Source of the DNA: Bryobacteraceae bacterium
GTDB lineage: Bacteria > Acidobacteriota > Terriglobia > Bryobacterales > Bryobacteraceae
Length of the DNA stretch: 64,000 bases
Assembly: GCA_019187195.1 (NCBI GenBank)
Contig: JABAQT010000018.1
Coordinates: forward strand, 28,359 to 92,358
Direction of reading: 5' to 3'
Every line of letters starts with the position of its first letter. The stretch's first letter is position 1. Positions 35,201 to 42,336 of this stretch are shown one piece after another. Both the position numbers and the translations under genes were made by a program. The notes under the pieces were generated by a model. It was not told where the DNA came from. It was given only the letters and a program-made list of their open reading frames with translations, and did not search any database.

Positions 35201-36555
35201 TGGGCCTGGTGAACATATTCCTGTGCCATGGGGAGAAGGACCGCGCGCTGGCGCAGGCGATTGTGCGGAGGCTGGAGGGCGCGGGAGCACGCGTAGCTCT
35301 CGATGAGCTGCCGGCGGGGCAGACGGTGAACGCGGCATGGGAGGAGGGTTTGGGCTCCGACGCCGTGCTTGCCGTGCTTTCGGAGAGTGCGGTTCCGGCC
35401 AAGCTGAAGAGAGAAGACTGGGCGGGCGTGTTGGAGCATGTCGAGGGAAACGCGGAGCCGCCGGTGGGCTGGGTGTTGGCGGGGGAGTGCGCGTTTCCGC
35501 ACCTGCTGCGGAGGAACACGCGCCTGTTTTTCGATGGCGCTGATTTGCGCCGGATAGAGCGCTGGGCACTGAGCCTGCGCGAGGTGGAGAAAGGATTTGA
35601 ACCGGCGAGGCTGCCATGGTTTTCCGGGCGCGGGGAGGAACTGGAGAGACTGTGGGAATGGCTGGTGGATGAAGCCGGCACGGCGGTGGTGAGCGGCGGG
35701 GCGGGGAGCGGCAAGAGCTGCCTTGCGCAGGAGTTCGCGCGTGCGGCCGGCGGGCACTTCCATGAGATCCTGTGGCTCGGATGCGGCGGACGCTCGGAGA
35801 CGTTCCTTCAGGGTGAGATGGCGCGTTGCAAGGACTGGGAGCAGCGGCGCCGGTTGGTAGTTCTCGAGGATGCGGACGTCCCTTTTCCGGAAATACCGCC
35901 GGCAAAGCGCACCAGCGTTCTGATTACAACCAGGGAATGGTGGCCGGAACGGGCAGTGCTGCTGGGTGAAGACCGGGAGGCGGCGGTGAGAGCGCCCGTG
36001 GAGGAGGAGATGCTACGTCTGTGGGAAGCGATGACGGTGTGCCGGCGCGGCGCTGTCCCGCTGGCCCTGGCGGCGGAGATTGCCGGACTCTCCGAACGGG
36101 CGGCCGAGGAGGCGGCGGACCGGTTGGCGGCCGGGCGTTCGATCGATCCACTAGACGCGGCGGGGAAGTATTTCCGGCGGCCGGAAGGGGGCGAAGCGGA
36201 GTGGCTGAGGCGGCGGCACGCCGAGGTGCTCGATTGCGTATTCGGAGACCACCGCCAGCGGCGGGAACAGTGTAAGGAGTGGCTGGGGGAATGGGAGAGC
36301 GCATGGCGATGGGCGAAGGAGGAAGACTGGCGTTTGGCGGCCTCGCTCGGATTGCGCGGATTCCGGTTTCTGAAAGAGATGGAGTGGCTGTACGAGGAGA
36401 TGGAGGTGTTAGAAGAGTTGCTGGAGGCAGCCGAGTTTCGCGGCGACGCCACGGTGGAGGAGGAATGCCGCTATGAGATGTCCTGGATTCCTGGGGTGCG
36501 GAGCAGGTTGCGGCTTTCCGGCGGCGGCGAGCAGCTTGGCTTCGACTTCGGCTGA
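35200..36555 (+). CDS. TIR domain fused to NB-ARC/STAND NTPase
   Basis: 451 aa. TIR domain at about 4-125: VNIFLCHGEKDRALAQAIV, VALDELPAGQTV, and DWAGVLEH with Trp74 and Glu79 near where TIR NADases keep W..E. NB-ARC at about 140-330: Walker A GGAGSGKS with Lys172, Walker B LVVLEDAD (219-226), the sensor LITTREWW (241-248), and a GxPLAL-like GAVPLALA. A helical C-terminal region (about 335-450) lacks obvious TPR, WD or LRR repeats. Such proteins are NLR-like sensors; many bacterial ones cause abortive infection by NAD+ depletion. The ATG overlaps the ogt stop. No CRISPR, effector or phage genes are adjacent. Defence function is inferred. Confidence 0.85.
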   Translation: MGLVNIFLCHGEKDRALAQAIVRRLEGAGARVALDELPAGQTVNAAWEEGLGSDAVLAVLSESAVPAKLKREDWAGVLEHVEGNAEPPVGWVLAGECAFPHLLRRNTRLFFDGADLRRIERWALSLREVEKGFEPARLPWFSGRGEELERLWEWLVDEAGTAVVSGGAGSGKSCLAQEFARAAGGHFHEILWLGCGGRSETFLQGEMARCKDWEQRRRLVVLEDADVPFPEIPPAKRTSVLITTREWWPERAVLLGEDREAAVRAPVEEEMLRLWEAMTVCRRGAVPLALAAEIAGLSERAAEEAADRLAAGRSIDPLDAAGKYFRRPEGGEAEWLRRRHAEVLDCVFGDHRQRREQCKEWLGEWESAWRWAKEEDWRLAASLGLRGFRFLKEMEWLYEEMEVLEELLEAAEFRGDATVEEECRYEMSWIPGVRSRLRLSGGGEQLGFDFG

Positions 36556-36623
36556 GCGCATCGGCGCACAGTGGATGACGAATTTCAGTGCGGGCTTACG
36601 CCTGAAAGGGCAGGAGAACGGCA

Positions 36624-37571
36624 ATGAAGCCCATCATAAAATTCGGATCCACTGGACAGGTGGTGAAAGAGCTGCAAGTCCTGCTGAACAAGATCCAATC
36701 GGCGCTCGGACGCATTGCGGAGGACGGAATTTTCGGCCAGCAAACGCGGCTGCGGGTGATCGATTTTCAGCGCTCCCGCGGCCTGGCGGCAGACGGCATC
36801 GTGGGGCCGGCAACCTGGGGGCGCCTGTTGGGCTCAAATGGCGGAGGAGCGATCGGAGCACCCGCCTCCGCGGACCCTGCTTCCCCGCCCTCCCAGCCCA
36901 ATGAAACGCCGGCGGCCGGAATGACGGCGCCCGAGGGCATGCCGTCCAATGAGGCGGCCGCGCGGGACCGGATTGTCCAGTTCGCGCTCCAGAATTTCCA
37001 GCAATATGGCGGCTGGAAGCAGGGCGCCGATCGCCCCAGCGCGTCCGACCCGCGGGTTGCGGGAAAACTCTGCGCGGACAGATCCACACGTTTGCGGCAG
37101 GGCGGGAAGGCGATCATGAATATCTTCACGATAGCCGGCGGACCCGCGCCGCAGAGATGCTTAACGATCACCGAGCAGGCGGAAGCGATGTACCAGCGCC
37201 AGTATTCGGCTTCCGAACGCAACAATATCGACATTGTCTCCTGGTGCGGCATCTTCTCTCTGTACGTGCACAAATCCTGTGGACTGAAGGTCTCCGGGTG
37301 GCCGCTCAAGTACAGCATCGGGAAACCGAAGGCGCAGGATGAGTACCGCATCGTGACGTGGCCGAAACCGGGCGACATAGGGGTTGTCAGCCCCACGGGT
37401 TTGAATCATCATTTTGTAGTGACGGGAGTGGACGAATCGGGGATCAGCTCGGTGGATGGCAACGCCGGCGCGTTGATGGAGATCGTGAAGCGTGTCTACT
37501 CGAAATCGGAGATCAAGCAGCGGCAGGGCTACTTTCTTACTCCCGTTTGGGAGAAGGCGCTGATGGCGTGA
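36624..37571 (+). CDS. Peptidoglycan-binding domain protein with CHAP-like C-terminal domain, no signal peptide
   Basis: 315 aa. Residues about 4-72 match PG_binding_1 (FGSTGQVVKELQVLLNK, DGIFGQQTRLRVIDFQ, ADGIVGPATWGRL). A Pro/Ala-rich linker follows, then a domain that looks like a CHAP-type cysteine peptidase or amidase, with Cys in IVSWCGIFSLYVHK, His in GLNHHFVVTG, and a GDIGVVS loop. No Sec or Tat signal, so export by another route or cell lysis would be needed. Start at 36624 is preceded by AGGAGAACGGCA. It follows the TIR gene by 68 bp on the same strand. Cell-wall hydrolysis is inferred. Confidence 0.75.
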   Translation: MKPIIKFGSTGQVVKELQVLLNKIQSALGRIAEDGIFGQQTRLRVIDFQRSRGLAADGIVGPATWGRLLGSNGGGAIGAPASADPASPPSQPNETPAAGMTAPEGMPSNEAAARDRIVQFALQNFQQYGGWKQGADRPSASDPRVAGKLCADRSTRLRQGGKAIMNIFTIAGGPAPQRCLTITEQAEAMYQRQYSASERNNIDIVSWCGIFSLYVHKSCGLKVSGWPLKYSIGKPKAQDEYRIVTWPKPGDIGVVSPTGLNHHFVVTGVDESGISSVDGNAGALMEIVKRVYSKSEIKQRQGYFLTPVWEKALMA

Positions 37572-37606
37572 AGAGGACAGTCCCGGGGGGCTGATCCACT
37601 TCGCCC

Positions 37607-38626
37607 TCAGCTTTCCACGGGTTGGGCGGCTTTCTTCAAGTCGAGGGCGACGTCGACGATCATATCCTCCTGGCCGCCGACCATGCGCCGTTTTCCGAGT
37701 TCCACGAGGATCTCGCGAGTGTCGATGCCATACATCGACGAAGCCTTCTCGGCATGGCGCAGGAAACTCGAGTAGACGCCGGCATAGCCAAGCGAGAGGG
37801 TCTCGCGGTCCACCCGGACGGGGCGGTCCTGGAGGGGGCGGATCAGATCCTCGGCGGCATCCATGAGGGCGAACAGATCGCAGCCGTGTTCGAATCCCAT
37901 GCGGTTCGCCACGGCGATGAAAGCCTCGATGGGCGTGTTCCCCGCCCCGGCTCCCATGCCCGCGAGCGACGCATCCACGCGAATCGCGCCGTGTTGCACG
38001 GCGATCACCGAGTTCGCGACGGCCAGCGTCAGGTTGTGGTGCGCGTGAATGCCGCGCTCGGTGGCGGGATCGAGCACTTCGTTGAATGCCTGGAAGCGTT
38101 CGGCCACCTCGTGCATCAGCAGCGCGCCCGCCGAATCGGTGACGTAGACGCAATGAGCGCCATAGGATTCCATCAGCTTCGCCTGCCGGGCGAGTTCCGC
38201 CGGAGGCGCCATATGGGCCATCATCAGGAATCCGGCCACGTCCATCCCCAGATTGCGCGCGGATTCGATATGCTGGCTGGCGATATCGGCCTCGGTGCAG
38301 TGGGTGGCCACGCGAACACTGCGCGCGCCGGCCGCATAGGCGTCTTTCAAATCATGAATCGTGCCGATTCCGGGCAGCAGGAGCGTGGTCACCCTGGCGT
38401 GCTTCATATTCGCCGCGGCGGCTTCAATCCATTCGAGGTCGGTGTGCGCTCCGAACCCGTAGTTGAAACTCGATCCGGCCACCCCATCGCCATGGGCGAT
38501 CTCGATGGCGTCCACACGGGCGGCATCGAGGGCGCGCGCAATTTCCGCGACATCCTTCGTGGTGTAGCGGTGGCGGATGGCGTGCATCCCGTCGCGCAGG
38601 GTGACATCTTGAATGTAAAGTTTCAT
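37607..38626 (-). CDS. dmpG: 4-hydroxy-2-oxovalerate aldolase
   Basis: 339 aa. DmpG splits 4-hydroxy-2-oxovalerate to pyruvate and acetaldehyde, the end of catechol meta-cleavage. It opens [18 protein letters not shown] with the metal-site RD, has [15 protein letters not shown] and the metal-binding HAHHN, and the C-terminal communication domain ([19 protein letters not shown]). Length is normal. The start lies 11 bp after dmpF and AAGGAG overlaps the dmpF stop, so the two are co-translated and would form the channelling complex. Confidence 0.95.
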   Translation of the reverse strand: MKLYIQDVTLRDGMHAIRHRYTTKDVAEIARALDAARVDAIEIAHGDGVAGSSFNYGFGAHTDLEWIEAAAANMKHARVTTLLLPGIGTIHDLKDAYAAGARSVRVATHCTEADIASQHIESARNLGMDVAGFLMMAHMAPPAELARQAKLMESYGAHCVYVTDSAGALLMHEVAERFQAFNEVLDPATERGIHAHHNLTLAVANSVIAVQHGAIRVDASLAGMGAGAGNTPIEAFIAVANRMGFEHGCDLFALMDAAEDLIRPLQDRPVRVDRETLSLGYAGVYSSFLRHAEKASSMYGIDTREILVELGKRRMVGGQEDMIVDVALDLKKAAQPVES

Positions 38627-38637
38627 CTCTCGCTCCT

Positions 38638-39528
38638 TCAGACGGCAGCCAGCCGTTCGGCGGCCGCGAGCGCGGCCGAAGTCATGATATCGAGATTACC
38701 GGCATAGGCGGGCAGGTAGTGCGCGGCCCCTTCCACTTCGAGGAACACGGAAGTTTTGAGCCCTTCCACGCCCTCGAGGATGAACGGCTCGAACTGCACT
38801 TCCTGCTTGAGGCGATAGCCGGGAACATAGGTTTGGACGTCAGCCACCATGCGCTGAATGGAGGCGGCGATAGCTCTTGTATCGCCGAGTTCGCTGAAGC
38901 AGAAAACCGTGTCGCGCATAATCAACGGGGGCTCGGCGGGGTTCAGCACGATGATGGCCTTGCCGCGCGCGGCTCCGCCGACGGTTTCGATGGCGCGGGC
39001 GGTGGTTTCCGTAAACTCGTCGATGTTGGCGCGCGTTCCGGGTCCGGCGGACTTGCTGGCGATAGAGGCCACGATCTCGGCGTAGCGCACGCGCGCCACG
39101 CGGTCCACCGCGTGAACAATCGGGATTGTCGCCTGGCCGCCGCAACTCACCATGCTGAGGTTCGGCGCGTCCTTGTGTTCGCCGAGATTCACAACGGGGA
39201 CGACGTAGGGTCCGATGGAAGCCGGCGTCAGGTCGATCACCTGTTTACCAAGGCGGCGCAGCACGGCGTCATGGCGGGCATGCGCCTTGGCGGATGTGGC
39301 GTCGAAAACGATGCGAATGTCCTCGAACTCCCTCATGCGGACAAGATCGTCAATGCCGCCGTGGGTGGCGGCCACGCCCATGCGGCGGGCGCGGGCCAAT
39401 CCATCCGAGCCGGCATCGATGCCGGCCATGACTCCCATTTCGAGATTCCGCGCCGTGCGCAGTACTTTGATCATCAGGTCGGTTCCGATGTTGCCCGAGC
39501 CGATGATGGCTACTTTTTTCCGCACCAT
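38638..39528 (-). CDS. dmpF: Acetaldehyde dehydrogenase (acylating)
   Basis: 296 aa. DmpF converts acetaldehyde, CoA and NAD+ to acetyl-CoA, receiving the aldehyde from DmpG through a tunnel. [14 protein letters not shown] is the NAD-binding loop, [15 protein letters not shown] contains the catalytic cysteine, and TNMD-like dimer blocks follow. The ATG at 39528 is used (an ATG at 39543 adds five residues). No hydratase, hydrolase or dioxygenase of the meta pathway is in the window. Convergence and operon signals place it directly upstream of dmpG. Confidence 0.95.
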   Translation of the reverse strand: MVRKKVAIIGSGNIGTDLMIKVLRTARNLEMGVMAGIDAGSDGLARARRMGVAATHGGIDDLVRMREFEDIRIVFDATSAKAHARHDAVLRRLGKQVIDLTPASIGPYVVPVVNLGEHKDAPNLSMVSCGGQATIPIVHAVDRVARVRYAEIVASIASKSAGPGTRANIDEFTETTARAIETVGGAARGKAIIVLNPAEPPLIMRDTVFCFSELGDTRAIAASIQRMVADVQTYVPGYRLKQEVQFEPFILEGVEGLKTSVFLEVEGAAHYLPAYAGNLDIMTSAALAAAERLAAV

Positions 39529-39570
39529 GAGGACAGTGTACATGGACGCGCGGGCGTTGAGGAAAGCGGC

Positions 39571-40167
39571 CTAAGGAAAGACACATTCGAGACGCAAAGC
39601 CTCTTCGAGACGGCGTTCATATTCCGCGCCGCTGATCTCGATGACGCCGAACCGGGCCAGGTGTGCGGTCCGGTATTGAACCTCCAGCAAAGCGAACCCC
39701 CGATTCCGGAGGCGTTCGGCGAGATGAGCCAGCGCCACCTTCGACATGTCCGTGACACGATGAAATTTCGATTCGGCAAAGAAGGCTCCGCCGATGTGAA
39801 CGCCGTAGACTCCGCCGGCGAGTTGCCGGTCCACCCAAACCTCGACGGAGTGGGCATATCCCAGGCGGTGGAGTTGACGGTACACGCGAAAGATGGCGGC
39901 GGTGATCCAGGTGGAGTCGCGATCGGCGCAACCGCGCATGACGTCGTCGAAGGCCTGGTCGTAGGTGACCTCGAAGGCCGCTTTCTTCAGAGTGCGGGCC
40001 AGCGAGCGCGAGGTGTGAAACTGGCCGAGAGGAAGGATGGCCCGCCGCCGCGGATGGTGCCACGTAATCACTTCGCGGCCGGGGTAGCCCATGGGGAACC
40101 TTCCGGCCTTATACGCCGCAAGCACGGAGGCCGCATCGAGAGTTCTGGTGATCTGAACGACGTCCAC
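39571..40167 (-). CDS. aat: Leucyl/phenylalanyl-tRNA-protein transferase
   Basis: 198 aa. Aat adds Leu or Phe to proteins with N-terminal Lys or Arg, tagging them for ClpS/ClpAP degradation. The signature FPMGYPG, WHHPRRRAILPLG, HTSRSL, the ADRDSTWIT loop, GYAHSVEVW and FHRVTDMSKVALAHL are all present. The GTG start at 40167 is the best fit (a TGGAG lies close by) but is not certain. Divergent from the TPR membrane protein gene with 30 bp between them. Confidence 0.92.
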   Translation of the reverse strand: MDVVQITRTLDAASVLAAYKAGRFPMGYPGREVITWHHPRRRAILPLGQFHTSRSLARTLKKAAFEVTYDQAFDDVMRGCADRDSTWITAAIFRVYRQLHRLGYAHSVEVWVDRQLAGGVYGVHIGGAFFAESKFHRVTDMSKVALAHLAERLRNRGFALLEVQYRTAHLARFGVIEISGAEYERRLEEALRLECVFP

Positions 40168-40197
40168 TGACTCCAGGCTATTCTGGAAGATTCGGAG

Positions 40198-41832
40198 ATG
40201 GCAAGAAAAGAGAGACGCGCGCCGCGTGGAAAGACCACGGCCCCGCCACAAGCGGCGGATCCGGTTCCCCTGCCGCCGCGCATGTTCTGGATGGCCGCGG
40301 GCGGGTTGGTGATGGCATGTTTTCTCATCTATTTCCAGACCGGCTCGCATGGCTTCATCAATTACGACGATCCGAACTACGTCGTGGGGAACGTTCATGT
40401 GAACCGCGGGGTGACCGCGGAGGGGATCGCCTGGGCGTTCCGCACGTTCGATTTTTATTACTGGCAGCCGCTCACCTGGCTCTCGCACATGGTGGATTGC
40501 GGGATTTTTGGGGTGAACGCCGGCCCGCAGCATCTCGAGAGCGCGCTGCTGCATGCCGTCAACACGGTTTTGCTAATGCTGGCGCTACGGATGCTCACGG
40601 GGGCGTTGTGGCGCAGCGCGCTGGCGGCCGGACTGTTCGCGCTGCACCCGCTGCGTGTCGAGTCGGTGGCATGGATCGCGGAGCGCAAGGACGTTCTCAG
40701 CGGCCTGTTCTGGATGCTCACGCTGATCGCCTACGCGGGTTGGGTGAAGAACCGCACGAAGGGCCGCTACGCGGCGATGCTGGCGGCATTTCTCGGCGCG
40801 GTGATGAGCAAGCCGAGCGTGGTGACGCTGCCCTTCGTGCTGCTGCTGCTCGATTGGTGGCCTTTGAAACGGATGCGGACACGCGCGGACCTGGCGGCGC
40901 TGGCGACCGAAAAGTGGCCGATGTTCGCCATCGTGGCGGCATCGAGCGTGTGGACTTTCGTGGGCCAGCGCGCAATGGGCGCGACGGTTTCGCTGACCGC
41001 GCTTCCCTTTTATTTCCGGCTGTGGAACGGCGTGCTCTCCTATGCGCGCTACGTGGGCAAGTTTCTCTGGCCGGCGGATCTCGGGGTGTTATACCCATAT
41101 GGCAAGATTCCCGTGACCACCATGCTCGGGGCGCTGTTGCTGCTCACGCTTATCACCGCCGGGGTGCTGCGGCGGGGGTCGCGGAGCGGATACCTGGCGG
41201 CGGGGTGGCTATGGTTCCTGGGCGCCATGGTCCCGATGATCGGGGTTGCGCAAACGGGCGTGCAGGCGATGGCGGACCGGTTCACCTACCTTCCCATGAT
41301 CGGGCTCTCGATCATGGCGGCCTGGGGCCTGGGCGAGTTATGCGTCCGCTTTCGCGTGCCGCTGGTGGCGCGATTCGGCGGGGCGGGACTCCTGCTGGGC
41401 GTCCTTACCTTCGTTTCCTTCCTGCAGACCACTCACTGGAGGGACAGTTTCTCCCTGTTTGAGCACACCGTCGCGGTGACGCGCGACAACGACGTCATGC
41501 ACCTGAACCTCGCCGGGCTATACGAGCAGGGTGGAAACCTCGACAAGGCGATCGAGCACTTCGAGGCGGCGCTGCGAATTGAACCGAACAACGTGGAGGC
41601 GAGGCGGCTGCTGGCCGGCGTATACCTGAAACGAAGGGATTTCGCCGACGCCGAGCGCAACCTGACAATGGTGCTGCAAAAGCAGCCCGATCACCTGGGC
41701 GCCCGCAAGGAACTCGCCGAATGCTATCTGCTGACAGGCAGGCGGGAGGAAGCGAAACTGCAGTTGCGGCGCGTGCTTCAGGCGGCTCCGAATGATTTCG
41801 AGGCGCGGAGCAAGCTGATCATGTTGCAATAA
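40198..41832 (+). CDS. Multi-pass membrane protein with C-terminal TPR repeats (GT-C/TMTC-like)
   Basis: 544 aa. About ten hydrophobic segments follow an N-terminal basic tail (MARKERRAPRGKT). The first loop, GFINYDDPNYVVGN with paired Asp, and FALHPLRVESVAWIAERKD resemble the acidic loops of GT-C glycosyltransferases and the TMTC group. The C-terminal about 110 residues are three TPR units (VMHLNLAGLYEQGGNLDKAI, NVEARRLLAGVYLKR, LGARKELAECYLLTG). It may glycosylate exported proteins; acceptor and donor are unknown. It ends 8 bp before the deaminase. Confidence 0.85.
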   Translation: MARKERRAPRGKTTAPPQAADPVPLPPRMFWMAAGGLVMACFLIYFQTGSHGFINYDDPNYVVGNVHVNRGVTAEGIAWAFRTFDFYYWQPLTWLSHMVDCGIFGVNAGPQHLESALLHAVNTVLLMLALRMLTGALWRSALAAGLFALHPLRVESVAWIAERKDVLSGLFWMLTLIAYAGWVKNRTKGRYAAMLAAFLGAVMSKPSVVTLPFVLLLLDWWPLKRMRTRADLAALATEKWPMFAIVAASSVWTFVGQRAMGATVSLTALPFYFRLWNGVLSYARYVGKFLWPADLGVLYPYGKIPVTTMLGALLLLTLITAGVLRRGSRSGYLAAGWLWFLGAMVPMIGVAQTGVQAMADRFTYLPMIGLSIMAAWGLGELCVRFRVPLVARFGGAGLLLGVLTFVSFLQTTHWRDSFSLFEHTVAVTRDNDVMHLNLAGLYEQGGNLDKAIEHFEAALRIEPNNVEARRLLAGVYLKRRDFADAERNLTMVLQKQPDHLGARKELAECYLLTGRREEAKLQLRRVLQAAPNDFEARSKLIMLQ

Positions 41833-41840
41833 AGGCGGGA

Positions 41841-42287
41841 ATGATGACACGAGACATTTTTCTGGAAGCAGCCATCGCCCAGGCGAGGAAGAGCCTTGCC
41901 GAAGGCGGAATTCCCATCGGGAGCGTGCTGGTGCATCAAGGCCGGATCATCGGGGAAGGCCACAACTGCCGCGTGCAGACGGGGAGTCCCATTGATCATG
42001 GGGAGATGAACTGCCTGAGGAACGCGGGGCGCCTGCCGGCGCGCGTTTACCGGGAGTGCACGCTTTATTCGACACTGTCTCCGTGCCCGATGTGCAGCGG
42101 CGCGATCGTGCTCTACCGCATCCCGCGAGTCGTGGTGGGAGAGAATGCAACGTTCCTCGGGTCCGAGGAGTACATGCGGAGCCAGGGAATCCAGGTGGAA
42201 GTCCTCCAGGATGAGGAATGCATCGGGATGATGCGCGGGTTCATTCGGGCAAACCCCGAGTTGTGGAACGAAGATATCGGGGTGTAG
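41841..42287 (+). CDS. Cytidine/deoxycytidylate deaminase-family nucleobase deaminase (cytosine deaminase-like)
   Basis: 148 aa from ATG 41841 (a second ATG at 41844 follows directly). The zinc site is complete: His53 and Glu55 in SPIDHGEMNCLRNAGR and the PCPMCSGA block with Cys82 and Cys85. IGSVLVHQGRIIGEGHN and the C-terminal GMMRGFIRANPELWNEDIG resemble yeast-type cytosine deaminases. Deamination of cytosine to uracil is the most likely reaction; guanine or other bases are possible. The neighbouring membrane protein gene ends 8 bp upstream, so co-transcription is likely. Confidence 0.9.
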   Translation: MMTRDIFLEAAIAQARKSLAEGGIPIGSVLVHQGRIIGEGHNCRVQTGSPIDHGEMNCLRNAGRLPARVYRECTLYSTLSPCPMCSGAIVLYRIPRVVVGENATFLGSEEYMRSQGIQVEVLQDEECIGMMRGFIRANPELWNEDIGV

Positions 42288-42336
42288 CGGGAGAGGCGCG
42301 GAAAAGCGCAACGGGAGGCCTGTCCGGCCGCGCTTT

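Noticed and set aside
36624..37571. Phage endolysin
   Set aside because: No holin, tail or other phage gene is nearby, so prophage origin is not supported.
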